A stretch of 41,801 nt of DNA from Bacillota bacterium (lineage in GTDB: Bacteria > Bacillota > Sulfobacillia > DUSP01 > JBFMCS01). The translations under genes were made by a program, and so were the position numbers. The notes beneath the pieces are model-generated. The model was not told the origin of the DNA. It made no database searches and was given only the letters and a program-made list of their open reading frames with translations. The DNA is taken from contig JBFMCS010000019.1 of NCBI GenBank assembly GCA_040754315.1, forward strand, positions 1 through 41,801, written 5' to 3'. Shown here in pieces: positions 25,273 to 34,570 of this stretch. Positions within the stretch are counted from its first letter, which is position 1; every line of letters starts with the position of its first letter.

Positions 25273-25294
25273 CCAGCGGAGGATGGTCGGTAGC

Positions 25295-26281
25295 ATGAGC
25301 TTGCACAGACTGCAAAACAGGTGGGTTATACTTCCAATCATTATGGTCTTTCCTGCGCTCTTTGTCCTCACAGGCGGCTACGCGCAATGGGTGACCGGGT
25401 ATCTTTACCTTTTCATCATCCAGGGATACGCGAGTTGGCTTTTGTTCTACAAGACCGGCCAGCCGTTCTACGGGTACTCCGCCACTATGGCACTCGGGGC
25501 CTATACCTGCGTAGTATTGCAGCGGTTCATTGATGCTTCGCCTTTTCTCGGGATTTTCCTTGGCGCCTTCTTATCCTTGCTTCTTGCGGTCACATTCTAC
25601 CTGGCGATCAGCCGCTCAAGGGGTTTCTACACCGGAATGGCCTCCTTCTTGCTGGCGATCCTCATGCCCAAGCTAATCGAAGCGCTTTACCCCATTACGG
25701 GAGGGCGAAGTGGAGTTCAAATCGACAGCCTGAACAGGCTGCTCGGCTCCACACACTACTTCTTGATGGTGGTCTTACTCACCGCAGCTACAGTGTCTTT
25801 CATTGTCTGGTTGACCAAGACGAAGTTGGGGCAAATCTGGACCCTGATAGCCGGAAACGAAGACCTTGCCCAAGCCGTGGGATTGAACACCTTCTACTTC
25901 AAATTGCTTGCCTATGCCATAGCCGGCTTGGTCTCTGGACTGGGTGGGGCGCTATATGTTCATTACGCGAGTTCCATCTCGTCTGTGGATATTAATGTGT
26001 TCACCTCTGTCTCCATCTTCTTCATTCCCTTGCTGGGAAGCAAGAGATCGATGTACGGCCCTTTGATTGGTGCCTTGTTCATCGTCTTGTTCCCAGAGCT
26101 CTTCAGCTCAATCGAAAGATATGTGGAAATCCTTTATGGTCTGTCATACATCCTGGTAATGATCTTCCTGCCCAACGGTTTGATCGAGGATCTGGGGCGA
26201 CTGCGGAAGAGCCTGCCTTATGGAAACTTCATCAAGAACTTGAGACGGAGTGAGTCAAAGCCAATGCTTGAAGACAAGTAA
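25295..26281 (+). CDS. livM: LIV-type ABC transporter permease (LivM-like)
   Basis: A permease of about 328 residues. The frame overlaps the livH-like gene from 25238, but GGAGG at 25278-25282 favours ATG at 25295; ATG 25283 sits too close to that site. LivM features include PFYGYSATMALGAYTC, AISRSRGFYTGMASFLLAI and AQAVGLNTFYFKLLAYAIAGLVSGLGG, followed by a C-terminal LLGSKRSMYGPLIGALFIV segment. It completes a five-gene transporter in the order binding protein, two ATPases, two permeases. Confidence 0.92.
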   Translation: MSLHRLQNRWVILPIIMVFPALFVLTGGYAQWVTGYLYLFIIQGYASWLLFYKTGQPFYGYSATMALGAYTCVVLQRFIDASPFLGIFLGAFLSLLLAVTFYLAISRSRGFYTGMASFLLAILMPKLIEALYPITGGRSGVQIDSLNRLLGSTHYFLMVVLLTAATVSFIVWLTKTKLGQIWTLIAGNEDLAQAVGLNTFYFKLLAYAIAGLVSGLGGALYVHYASSISSVDINVFTSVSIFFIPLLGSKRSMYGPLIGALFIVLFPELFSSIERYVEILYGLSYILVMIFLPNGLIEDLGRLRKSLPYGNFIKNLRRSESKPMLEDK

Positions 26282-26583
26282 CCGGAAGTGGGGGATATGG
26301 GAAAGCACCCGGTGCGGCGAATGAGGTCCGCTGTCCTGACGGCGCTAGGCCTCACGGGGCGAGCTTCCGCCAAGCATTCGAAGCACACACCCTGGGCAGC
26401 GCTGGCACACTATCAGATCCATGACACTGCGGAAGGCGGGAAACCCCCATTCCGAGTGAACCTGGCGCATACACAGGCTGCGGAAACGCATCCAATCATG
26501 ACCTCGGGATCAGGACCAGTGTAGTGCTCTCTTGAAGGAAAGGCTCCTTATGATGGCGCATGCATGAAAAGGAGGGAAGCAGG
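26282..26583. other. 302-base gap with a doubtful short frame
   Basis: A 78-codon frame from about 26288 to 26524 has no recognisable domain and its amino-acid make-up is not protein-like, so I do not call it. The gap ends with AAAAGGAGGGAAGCAGG, the ribosome binding site of the permease gene. Nothing else is seen. Confidence 0.4.
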
Positions 26584-27894
26584 ATGAGCGAGAAGAGGAA
26601 TAAGAGAGCATCCTTCGATGAGGACGTGTACGAACCCATCCCCGAATCCAAGCGTGTTCCTTGGCCATCCATGATGATGATCTTCGTTGGAATGTGGGTA
26701 TCCCTTTACTCCGTCGCCATAGGCTATCACATTGGCATGAACCTATCTGCCGCCCCAGCTATCTGGTCATGCATCCTTGGGTATGGAATTGCGGGCATTA
26801 TCGCTGCCCTCATGGGCGAGATCGGTAGAGCCAGGGGACTGCCAAGCTACGTATTGGCAAAAGGGCCCTTACAGTGGTACGGGCAGACCCTCATTGCCTT
26901 GGTCATGTTCACGGTCATAGGTTTCGGCTCAATAGGTTTGCAGGCTGACGCTGTGGGGCGTTCCATCGGGGAGACCTACCCCACGCTTTCTGGAAGCCTG
27001 AGGCCACTGGTGTCAGGACTCGTGTGTGCGATGATGATGCTAAGTGCGATACTGGGAATCAGGTACATGGCCAAGGTCAGTTGGGTCACAATGCCCTTCT
27101 TCTTCGTGATTTCGCTGATTGCCACGTTCATAGCTGTCAGGGGCTTTGGGGGCTTGCAGGCGGCCTTAGCCGTGGAAAAGACTGGAATGGACTTCTCTTA
27201 CGCCGTGTTTCTGAATGCCGGGGCTTGGGGTGGCTTCGTCATGCTCATGGCAGACGTGAGCAGGTTTCTCAAGTCAAGAAGTGAAGCCCTTACAGTAATT
27301 CCCATCGCCTTCTTAATAGGGGCCATTCCACCCATATGTGGGGTGCTGCTGGGCGCGACCATCCAGGTCCCCTTGGAGGCCCTGTTCCCCACTCTAGGCC
27401 TAGGATTCTTAGGCCTGTTGTCCATCATCGGCATAGGGTGGACGACGAACGATAACAATGCCTATACTGCTGGACTAGCGCTGTGTACTGCCATTTATCC
27501 CTGGAAGAGAGTTGGACGAATGAAGATAACCATGATAGTGGCCGTGCTTGGAGTCATGGGCGCCATTACCGGAATAGGGAGACTGTCGGTATTCGAATGG
27601 ATCGCTGGATTTCACGGCTCCTACAACATGAGTTTTGTTGGCGTATTGATCGCCCACTACTACATAGTATCCAAGGATCGATTCGTGCAAACAAACGGCT
27701 TTTCCGGACTGGTTTCATGGCTCCTAATAGGTACACTGAGCCACTTTCGTATGCTTCCCGTGCCTTTCATCACCGCCACGCTCTTTTCACTTGTGCTGTA
27801 CCTAATCCTCTACTATGCGGTGGAGAAGCCTCTGTTTGGTGAGAGGGTGGAAGGCGGGATTGAACCCAAGGCTTTCGTGAGGAGCGCTCCATGA
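26584..27894 (+). CDS. NCS1-family permease (CodB/allantoin-type)
   Basis: A 436-residue transporter with about 12 membrane segments. The open frame starts at 26560, but ATG 26584 follows AAGGAGGGAAGCAGG and is preferred. The N-terminus (YEPIPESKRVPWPSMMMIFVG), the RARGLPSYVLAKG segment and GWTTNDNNAYTAGLAL are typical of the NCS1 (purine/cytosine/hydantoin/allantoin) family; the last resembles the W-x-T-x-D-x-N-x-Y motif of CodB. It probably imports a nucleobase-like or hydantoin-like ring by cation symport. Sitting downstream of the LIV transporter and racemase, it supports the view that the PucR-controlled block handles an N-heterocycle. Confidence 0.9.
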   Translation: MSEKRNKRASFDEDVYEPIPESKRVPWPSMMMIFVGMWVSLYSVAIGYHIGMNLSAAPAIWSCILGYGIAGIIAALMGEIGRARGLPSYVLAKGPLQWYGQTLIALVMFTVIGFGSIGLQADAVGRSIGETYPTLSGSLRPLVSGLVCAMMMLSAILGIRYMAKVSWVTMPFFFVISLIATFIAVRGFGGLQAALAVEKTGMDFSYAVFLNAGAWGGFVMLMADVSRFLKSRSEALTVIPIAFLIGAIPPICGVLLGATIQVPLEALFPTLGLGFLGLLSIIGIGWTTNDNNAYTAGLALCTAIYPWKRVGRMKITMIVAVLGVMGAITGIGRLSVFEWIAGFHGSYNMSFVGVLIAHYYIVSKDRFVQTNGFSGLVSWLLIGTLSHFRMLPVPFITATLFSLVLYLILYYAVEKPLFGERVEGGIEPKAFVRSAP

Positions 27895-28353
27895 TACCTG
27901 CCCGGTAACAGAAACTGACAGTGAGTGCTTGGGGTTTGCCCTGGAGAAGGCAGGTCACCGGCAATTGCCCCGCAAACGAAGATCACGCTGTGAGAAAAGG
28001 GCGCCCGAAAGGTGCCCTTCTCTCGTGGTAGTATGCCCGGCATGGGCGTTATCACTCCTTGCGGAAACATGGCCTGCCTTCCTTACCAACGGCAGAAGAA
28101 TCCAATGCCCAGATCAGTTTTACTTGTGACCTGGGCTAAATCTAAGGCTGCCAAGAGAGCACTACCGGCTAGAGCGACCCCACCTTAGGAAGAAACCAGG
28201 GACAGCCCTCGCTACTGTTCGGGGTCTATAGTTGCGTGGGCTGGTCACTCTTTGCCCGGACTGGTGCCCTCCCTGGCGGCAGCGGGCTCGGGAAGGGAGA
28301 AACCGGGCATACTGCGGGATGCTCCTTGCCGGCGATCTCTTAGGAACTGCCAT
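27895..28353. other. Gap between the convergent NCS1 and hyp operons
   Basis: No gene is seen between the two convergent operons. It contains the hairpin at 27992-28024, which likely ends the permease transcript. The remaining part before the hypE stop is without recognisable signals. Confidence 0.45.
27992..28024 (+). terminator. Terminator-like hairpin after NCS1 permease
   Basis: GAGAAAAGGGCGCC pairs with GGTGCCCTTCTCTC over 14 positions with one A-C mismatch and one G-T pair, around the loop CGAAA. No U-tract follows, so termination strength is uncertain. It lies between convergent operons, about 100 bases after the permease stop. Confidence 0.5.
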
Positions 28354-29376
28354 CTAGCATATTCTTGGCAACGGGTTTCCCACGAGCATCTGGAGCGGCC
28401 GGGTGCCTCCCAAATTGGTCTTGAGGTATACATTCCCCTTCCCTTTCTCCAAATGGCCGATGACCTCAGCACCCTGACTGAGCGGGTGCTGCCTCAGGGC
28501 GTCAAGTATACAGCTCTCCCTTCCCTGCTCCGCAACGATGACCGCTCTGCCCTCCGAAGGAAGGTATAACGGGTCCACACCCAGGATATCCGTTACAGCC
28601 CTGACCTTCCCGGACACAGGAATCCTGTCTTCCACTAGCAGGATGTCCAGGCTGCCGCTCCGGACCAGCTCTTTCAGGCAAGTGGCGAGCCCTCCCCTGG
28701 TGGGGTCCCTCATGAACCTGATGCTTCCAAGGTATGGCGACAACACCTCCAGGAGAAAGGTGAGCGGGGCGCAGTCGCTCTTGGGTGATTCATCCGTATC
28801 CAGGCCTAACCTGGAGGAGAGGATGGCCGCGCCGTGATCCGCGATGCTTCCCGTGATGATTACGCTGTCAAGCGGTTGAAGCCTGCTAGTGCTGAAGTCA
28901 CATTCAGGATGGATCCTCCCGATACCGGTGGTATTGATGAAAATATCGCGGGGGTTGTACCCGCCGACCACCTTTGTATCGCCGGTTACCACTGGGACTC
29001 CCACTGAGCGCGCAGTCTCCGACATGGACTGGACTATCTCGGAAAGGACACTCACGGGCATTCCCTCCGCCACTATGAAGGAGGCAGACAGGTAAAGAGG
29101 CCTGGACCCGCTGACGACAAGGTCGTTGACAGTACCGCACACCGCCAGCTTCCCTATGTCCCCGCCGGGAAAGAAAGGCGGAGAGACGATGAAGGAATCG
29201 GAGGAAAACGCATACTTGCCCGCCTCCAGAGGGAACCTGGCCGAGTCGCCAGCCTCATCGAGGATGTCATTTCGAAAGGCTGGCAAGAACAGGCCATCCA
29301 GCAGCTGGTGTGTCAGAAGGCCTCCATCGCCATGGCTTAACAGGATGACGTCGTGTTCCTGAGGGGTGTTTTTCAC
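28354..29376 (-). CDS. hypE: Hydrogenase maturation factor HypE
   Basis: A 340-residue protein ending in PRIC, the hallmark C-terminus whose Cys carries the carbamoyl group that HypE dehydrates to a thiocyanate, the source of the CN ligands of the [NiFe] site. The AIR-synthase-like nucleotide-binding fold shows in HGDGGLLTHQLLDGLFLPAF, VNDLVVSGSRPLYLSASF and MRDPTRGGLAT. The start is GTG at 29376, overlapping the hypD stop in GTGA, with GAGGAGAGGTGCC upstream. It acts in the cytoplasm with HypF. It is the last gene of the operon. Confidence 0.95.
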   Translation of the reverse strand: MKNTPQEHDVILLSHGDGGLLTHQLLDGLFLPAFRNDILDEAGDSARFPLEAGKYAFSSDSFIVSPPFFPGGDIGKLAVCGTVNDLVVSGSRPLYLSASFIVAEGMPVSVLSEIVQSMSETARSVGVPVVTGDTKVVGGYNPRDIFINTTGIGRIHPECDFSTSRLQPLDSVIITGSIADHGAAILSSRLGLDTDESPKSDCAPLTFLLEVLSPYLGSIRFMRDPTRGGLATCLKELVRSGSLDILLVEDRIPVSGKVRAVTDILGVDPLYLPSEGRAVIVAEQGRESCILDALRQHPLSQGAEVIGHLEKGKGNVYLKTNLGGTRPLQMLVGNPLPRIC

Positions 29377-30545
29377 TGTGGCACCTCTCCTCGGTTGTGG
29401 GAATGGCGCCGGTCACGATAGTGATAGTAGGCGCTGCAAGCCCCTTCTGAGGACACCATGCACGGTCCCATCGGAGAAAGTGGATCACAGCCATTATCAA
29501 AAAAGCTGCAGTCAAGAGGGCTCATTTGGCCAACTATGATGTCTCCGCACCGGCACAGGTGGTCGTGCCCCTCAGCGCTCTGCACGGGCTGAAGTGGCAT
29601 CCCGAGCCTTCTTTTGGCATCGTGAGCAGCGTATTCGGCTCTGAGCTCCAGGCCGCTGCCGGGGATAAGACCGAAACCCCTCCACAGGGTGTCTCCTTCC
29701 TCAAAGCATCGTGACAGCATTCTCATGGCTTCAGGGTTCCCAGACTCCTTAGCGACGTGGGCGTAGGCGTTGACAGTCAGCGATCTGCCGGCGTTGACCA
29801 GGTTCAGCAACGTAGACAGCCCTAAGAGAAGGTCAACGTCCCCAAACCCCGTAACCACTGAAGGGATCCCGTACTCCCAGGCCAGGAAGTCAAAGGCCTT
29901 CTTCCCGATGAGGGTTGACACGTGGCCTGGCAGTATGAGGCCGTCAAGGCCGGTATTGCCTCTTCCCAAGAGAGCCCTCAACGCAGGTGGGAGCACTTTC
30001 ACCGCGCTGTACACAGAGAGGTTGTCGAGTCTTTCTCTCTTAGCCTGGATCACAAGCGCCGCAATCGCCGGGGCGGTGGTCTCGAAGCCTACTCCAAGAA
30101 ACACGACCTGCGCCGTGCTGTGTGACTTGGCAGCCTCGAGGGCTTCCATCGGAGAATAGCAGATGTGGATGAATGCGCCCTTTGCCCTTTCTTTCTCCAG
30201 GGATGTTCTGTATCCTGGCACCCTGAGAAGGTCGCCAAAGGTTGCCACGATGACATCGTCCATCTGCCCGATACCGATCATCCGGTTCAGGTCTTCCTGG
30301 TGGGTAACACAGACGGGGCAGCCAGGGCCGCTGATGAGCTCAATGACGTCTGACAACGCCTCGGTGATGCCTGTCCGGGCCAACGCAACGGTATGGGTGC
30401 CGCAGACCTCCATCAGCTTGACCCGCCTGCCCTTCTTGTGGGCAATCCGAGACCCAATATCCCTTATCTTCGAGACATACTCAGCGGATGCCAGGTTACT
30501 GGAATAGCCGGGGTGCCTCTCGGGATAATCGGCTCTAGCCTGCAT
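29373..30545 (-). CDS. hypD: Hydrogenase maturation factor HypD
   Basis: The ATG at 30545 follows GGGGGAGGACCAAGAAG and gives 390 residues; the open frame reaches further up but overlaps hypC. Key motifs are KLMEVCGTHTVALAR (near 55-70), SGPGCPVCVT and the C-terminal cysteines in CRCGDIIVGQMSPLDCSFF and CDPLSPMGPC, which hold the [4Fe-4S] cluster. HypD assembles Fe(CN)2CO with HypC. It overlaps hypC by 11 bases and hypE by four. Confidence 0.95.
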   Translation of the reverse strand: MQARADYPERHPGYSSNLASAEYVSKIRDIGSRIAHKKGRRVKLMEVCGTHTVALARTGITEALSDVIELISGPGCPVCVTHQEDLNRMIGIGQMDDVIVATFGDLLRVPGYRTSLEKERAKGAFIHICYSPMEALEAAKSHSTAQVVFLGVGFETTAPAIAALVIQAKRERLDNLSVYSAVKVLPPALRALLGRGNTGLDGLILPGHVSTLIGKKAFDFLAWEYGIPSVVTGFGDVDLLLGLSTLLNLVNAGRSLTVNAYAHVAKESGNPEAMRMLSRCFEEGDTLWRGFGLIPGSGLELRAEYAAHDAKRRLGMPLQPVQSAEGHDHLCRCGDIIVGQMSPLDCSFFDNGCDPLSPMGPCMVSSEGACSAYYHYRDRRHSHNRGEVPQ

Positions 30546-30780
30546 CTTCTTGGTCCTCCCCCATGTCTCCCAGAAGCCGGGCCAAGAACTCGAGCCTGTG
30601 CTTGGCCAGTTCAGGATCGATGATCTCAATGGCAAACCCTGCGTGAACGACTACCGAATCCCCAGCGCTAACCTGAGGTACAAGGTCTATGCGTATCAGC
30701 TGTGTGATCCCCATGGTCTCCGCCCGGGCGACAAGCGAGTTACATATCTCCTTTACCTGCATTGGAACCCCGAGACACAT
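30535..30780 (-). CDS. hypC: Hydrogenase maturation chaperone HypC
   Basis: An 81-residue protein starting MCLGVPMQVKEI; the Cys after the initiator Met is the essential ligand for the iron precursor. ATG 30780 follows AGGAGGTGGCAGGAAG. The OB-fold core includes LVPQVSAGDSVVVHAGFAIEII. It carries the Fe(CN)2CO unit between HypD and the large subunit precursor. It overlaps the end of hypF by 41 bases and hypD by 11. Confidence 0.95.
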   Translation of the reverse strand: MCLGVPMQVKEICNSLVARAETMGITQLIRIDLVPQVSAGDSVVVHAGFAIEIIDPELAKHRLEFLARLLGDMGEDQEDAG

Positions 30781-33091
30781 CTTCCTGCCACCTCCTGTAA
30801 GCGATAACTGCCTGCCCGAGGGCAAGTCCTCCGTCATTGGTGGGTACCTTATCGTGAACCAGGACATTCATTCCCTGTTCAGTTAGGCTCCTGGTTGCCC
30901 TCTTGATGAGATAGGGGTTTTGCCACACCCCTCCCGAAAGCGCAACCGTTTCCAAAAAGGTCTCATAGCTAACGCTGTCAACAGCCTTGGCTATCGCCTC
31001 CACAACCGTATCATGGAATCTCTTGACAACTGTCACGACCTCGCGGCCCACAGTTATTTCCTCGCATATGGCTGAGAACATTGGGGAAAAGTCTATCTTG
31101 CCCTCGCCTATGGAAACGGGGTAGGCCTCCGGGGCTCCCTGCGGGTCAAGCCCTTCAAGCAGTTCGCTCATCTGGATTGCAGCCTGCCCCTCGTACGTGC
31201 TATGGTGGCAGATACCTAGGAGCGCTGCAACAGCGTCGAAAAGACGCCCACAGCTGGAGGTTGGAATGGAGTTCTGGAGCGAGCGAGCCTCCCTGAAGAG
31301 GATATCCAGCTCCTTTCCACCGACGCTGCCGAACAACCGGCTGCCTATCTCGACCCCCGTCTCGCCCAGGGTTTGGTACAAGTAGCTCAATGCCATCCTC
31401 CAGGGCCACCTGATGCTTCCTTCTCCACCAAGCAGGGGGACGTATCGCTGGTGGTAGTGTCTCTGGAAATCCATGTGATCACCCGTTATGATCTCGAAAC
31501 CCCATATGACACCGTCAAGACCAAACCCTGTGCCGTCCAGGATCACCCCGATGGCTGGCCCCTCATGCCCGTGTTCGGCCAGGCACGACGCAAAATGGGC
31601 GTGATGATGCTGGATCGCGTACTTCCAGGGCACCTTGAGGCCCTTAGCCAGTAACGCCGTATGGTAGGCGGGATGAAGGTCATGCCCCAGGACCTCTGGG
31701 GGACTGTCCAGGAGGCGCTCGAAGTGCCTGAGGGCTTCGAGGAAGAAGGCCTCGGACTCCATCGTGCCCATCTCTCCCAGGTGCTGGCTCATGAATGCCC
31801 TTTGGCCCTTGAGGATGCAGAAGGTGTTCTTCATGTCCCCTCCGACCCCCAAGACCGGTTTCTCTGTGGCAAATGACAGGTCAATGGCATCGGGCACGTA
31901 ACCCCGGGAACGGCGAATGACCTGCACTCTCTTATTGATCACCCTTACGACGGAATCATCGCATCTTTGGACTATGTCACGGTTGTGCACGAGGAAGAGG
32001 TCGGCTATGCCTCTGAGTGTCTTGAGAGCCTCGTCATTCTCGGATATGAGGGGTTGATCCGATGGGTTGGCGCTTGTCAGGACCATTGCGTCAAAGGGAC
32101 CCTGTAACAGGAGGAAATGCAGCGGGGTATAGGGGAGCATGACACCCAACGTTGCCATCCCGGGGTTCACACTCCGGGGCATGGGTGTGTCCCGCTTCAT
32201 TCTCATCAGGGTGATAGGGGAGGCCGAAGACGCCAGGACATCCAGGTCGCCATCGTCTACTTCGCAGTACGTTGCTATGGTCTCTACTCCCCTGCACATT
32301 ATGGCGAAAGGCTTGAACGGCCTTTGTTTTCTCACTCTCAGCCTGGCGATTACCGGCTCCTCAAGGACGCAGGCGAGATGGAACCCCCCCAGCCCCTTGA
32401 CAGCCAGTATCTTGCCCTCTGCTAGTTTGTCCCAGCAAAAGGGCAGCCAATCACCGGGCTCGACAACGGGGGTCCCACTGTCGTCCAAAACCTGGATCCC
32501 TGGCCCGCACAGGGGGCAGGCAACCGGCTGCGCGTGAAACCGGCGGTCCCTTGGGTCTTCATATTCAGCGCGACAGCTTGGACACGGGGCAAATCCCCTC
32601 ATCGATGTGTTAATGCGGTCATATGGGACATCCTGGATGATTGTGAATCGCGGGCCACAGTGCGTGCAGTTGGTGAATGGATACCCATAATGCCTATCGG
32701 TGGCGTTCAGGACGTCATGCAGGCACTCCCTGCAGGACGCCGCGTCCGCGGGGATAAGGGCGTCTCTCCTCCGGTGGGTCCGGCTTTGGATGATATCGAA
32801 GGAACCGAAGTCCTGGGGCACTATGGCCTCTTGGTGGACGGAATCAATCCTGGCCAAGGGTGGCGGGTCAGTGGTCAGGCGAAGACAGAAGGACACGATC
32901 TCCGAGGGGTCTCCCTCTATCTCTACCAGAACCCCTTCGGTGTCATTTCTCACCCAACCCTTCAGGTTTAGTTCCTGCGCCAGGCCATACACGTAGGGGC
33001 GGAACCCGACCCCTTGCACGATCCCTTGGATCCTCAGCCGGAGAGCCTCTTTCTCTTGTCCTCGAGCTGCTGCTCCAACCACTGGCACCAT
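30740..33091 (-). CDS. hypF: Carbamoyltransferase HypF
   Basis: A 783-residue protein with the full HypF order: acylphosphatase domain (about 15-105, RIQGIVQGVGFRPYVYGLAQE), two Zn-finger-like cysteine groups (CRECLHD...CTHCGPRF and CPSCRAEY...CPLCGP), a YrdC-like domain (about 215-400) and a Kae1-like carbamoyltransferase domain with HHHAHFASCLAEH. It makes carbamoyl-adenylate from carbamoyl phosphate and ATP and passes the carbamoyl group to HypE. ATG 33091 has GGGGAGGG upstream and lies inside the end of hypB (58-base overlap). Confidence 0.96.
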   Translation of the reverse strand: MVPVVGAAARGQEKEALRLRIQGIVQGVGFRPYVYGLAQELNLKGWVRNDTEGVLVEIEGDPSEIVSFCLRLTTDPPPLARIDSVHQEAIVPQDFGSFDIIQSRTHRRRDALIPADAASCRECLHDVLNATDRHYGYPFTNCTHCGPRFTIIQDVPYDRINTSMRGFAPCPSCRAEYEDPRDRRFHAQPVACPLCGPGIQVLDDSGTPVVEPGDWLPFCWDKLAEGKILAVKGLGGFHLACVLEEPVIARLRVRKQRPFKPFAIMCRGVETIATYCEVDDGDLDVLASSASPITLMRMKRDTPMPRSVNPGMATLGVMLPYTPLHFLLLQGPFDAMVLTSANPSDQPLISENDEALKTLRGIADLFLVHNRDIVQRCDDSVVRVINKRVQVIRRSRGYVPDAIDLSFATEKPVLGVGGDMKNTFCILKGQRAFMSQHLGEMGTMESEAFFLEALRHFERLLDSPPEVLGHDLHPAYHTALLAKGLKVPWKYAIQHHHAHFASCLAEHGHEGPAIGVILDGTGFGLDGVIWGFEIITGDHMDFQRHYHQRYVPLLGGEGSIRWPWRMALSYLYQTLGETGVEIGSRLFGSVGGKELDILFREARSLQNSIPTSSCGRLFDAVAALLGICHHSTYEGQAAIQMSELLEGLDPQGAPEAYPVSIGEGKIDFSPMFSAICEEITVGREVVTVVKRFHDTVVEAIAKAVDSVSYETFLETVALSGGVWQNPYLIKRATRSLTEQGMNVLVHDKVPTNDGGLALGQAVIAYRRWQEDVSRGSNAGKGDM

Positions 33092-33705
33092 TGTCCGACA
33101 CCCTCCCCGGTCTTCGCTGATACCTGTATTACGGTCGCATCCTCGTTGGCCAGTCTCAACTCCTCCAAGACTCCAGCGACGTCAAAGTCGCAGTAAGGCA
33201 GCAAGTCGATCTTGCTGATCAGGATCGCCTGAGATCCCTTGAAGGCCAGAGGGTACTTGCTAGGCTTGTCGCTTCCTTCGGTGGCGCTCATCATGGCGAC
33301 CCTCAGGTCTTCACCCAGGTCGAATTCCGCGGGGCAGATCAGGTTGCCGATGTTCTCTATGAAGATGATGTCCGATGCCAGCAATGCCTCGTTATCCTCG
33401 ATTATCCTGCCGATCATGCCGGCTTCAAGGTGGCAAGCCCCTTCAGTGTTTAGCTGGATGACCTCCCAGCACCAAGGTTCGAGCCTCTGGGCATCCTTGG
33501 CCGTGTAGAGGTCAGCCTCAATAACGGAGGCCCTTCGACTCTTGGATAGGTTTTGGAGCGTATGCTCCAAGAGGGAGGTCTTTCCCGCACCGGGGGATCC
33601 GATCAGGTTTACCATCAGGATCCGCTTTTCCTGGAGGATTTCCCTGTTGGCGTTAGCCCCTGACCTATTGGCTTCCCGAAGGTCCTTGGACAGATAGACT
33701 CTCAT
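33034..33705 (-). CDS. hypB: Nickel-insertion GTPase HypB
   Basis: A 223-residue SIMIBI-class GTPase. The P-loop is GSPGAGKTSLLEH (about 37-49), a metal-site segment is CWEVIQLNTEGACHLEAGMIG, and the G4-like motif is ILISKIDLLPY. It lacks the His-rich or CxxCGC N-terminal nickel store seen in some relatives, so storage must occur elsewhere. With HypA it inserts nickel into the large subunit. It starts four bases after hypA ends, with GAGGGGGAATGAG as ribosome site. Confidence 0.95.
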   Translation of the reverse strand: MRVYLSKDLREANRSGANANREILQEKRILMVNLIGSPGAGKTSLLEHTLQNLSKSRRASVIEADLYTAKDAQRLEPWCWEVIQLNTEGACHLEAGMIGRIIEDNEALLASDIIFIENIGNLICPAEFDLGEDLRVAMMSATEGSDKPSKYPLAFKGSQAILISKIDLLPYCDFDVAGVLEELRLANEDATVIQVSAKTGEGVGQWCQWLEQQLEDKRKRLSG

Positions 33706-33708
33706 ATC

Positions 33709-34050
33709 TCATTCCCCCTCGTAGTAGTCAAGATGGATTCCGTCACCCCTGGAGAAGGATGCCAGTCCCTTGCCGCAAACGGGACACAGGAAGAAGGGGG
33801 GGGTGGGTTTTCGATCCTCCCCGCAGGTGCGACACCTCCCCCGGGCCTCCTCCCGTTCCAGGTTGAAGGAGGCCCCTTCAAGAATGGTGTCCTTCGTGAG
33901 ATGCTCTAGGGCAAAGGCAAGCGTATCGACATTTACCATTGAAAGCTCGCCAATCGTAATGGACAGGCGGTTCACTTTGCCAAATCCACGTTCCGTGGCG
34001 TCCCGGGTTACTGTCTCAATGATCGACTCAGCTACAGATAGCTCATGCAT
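33709..34050 (-). CDS. hypA: Nickel chaperone HypA
   Basis: A 113-residue protein beginning MHELSVAESIIETV; His2 is the conserved nickel ligand. The zinc site is made by CRTCGED and CPVCGKG. It delivers nickel to the hydrogenase large subunit together with HypB. It overlaps the protease gene by eight bases, indicating coupled translation. Confidence 0.95.
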   Translation of the reverse strand: MHELSVAESIIETVTRDATERGFGKVNRLSITIGELSMVNVDTLAFALEHLTKDTILEGASFNLEREEARGRCRTCGEDRKPTPPFFLCPVCGKGLASFSRGDGIHLDYYEGE

Positions 34051-34570
34051 TGGTCTTAAGCCAGTGGCCTATCTCCTCCTCGACGCAGGTTTCAAGCATG
34101 GGTAGACGTTCCCTCATCTCTTCACTTAGCCCCATTTCTGGCTCAATGGCGGCTACCTGGATCCCGAGAAGGATAACGTTCTTAGGCAAGCAGCCCATGA
34201 GCCTGGCGTGGCTAAGAAGGTCCAAAACCCCTGATTGATGGTGGGAGACCTTGCCCTCCCCCTCGGTCGCTTCCAGGTCATGCAGTGAGTACCAGATCAG
34301 GGTTCCTGGCTCGGCCCCCGCATCGGTCGAGTCAATGATTATGACATCGGAATAGGACTCGAACAGATAAAGGAGACCCAGGCCGATTGTCCCACCGTCA
34401 ATGATGTCCACGTTCTCGTGTTCAGTGCGGTGGGAGAGCCTCTCGGCCAGCACTGAGCCTATGCCGTCGTCACGGCAAAGCCGATTTCCTATTCCCAGAA
34501 CCAGGAGTCTCTTTCCCTCATTCAAGGGCTCACCTGCCTCCTTACAGTGCGCTGCTTGCCGGCGGATCAT
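34043..34570 (-). CDS. Hydrogenase maturation endopeptidase (HybD/HyaD family)
   Basis: A protease of about 175 residues; the family domain begins at LLVLGIGNRLCRDDGIG. The nickel-sensing ligands of HybD have counterparts: an Asp in RDDGIG (Glu in E. coli HybD), the Asp in IIDSTDAG and the His in SHHQSG. It removes the C-terminal tail of the large subunit after nickel insertion. ATG 34570 overlaps the large subunit stop in ATGA; a TTG at 34525 behind AAGGAGG is an alternative start closer to where homology begins. Confidence 0.9.
   Translation of the reverse strand: MIRRQAAHCKEAGEPLNEGKRLLVLGIGNRLCRDDGIGSVLAERLSHRTEHENVDIIDGGTIGLGLLYLFESYSDVIIIDSTDAGAEPGTLIWYSLHDLEATEGEGKVSHHQSGVLDLLSHARLMGCLPKNVILLGIQVAAIEPEMGLSEEMRERLPMLETCVEEEIGHWLKTNA

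Noticed and set aside
26288-26524. A 78-codon hypothetical gene
   Set aside because: Composition is not protein-like and no domain is seen; the next gene has its own ribosome site.
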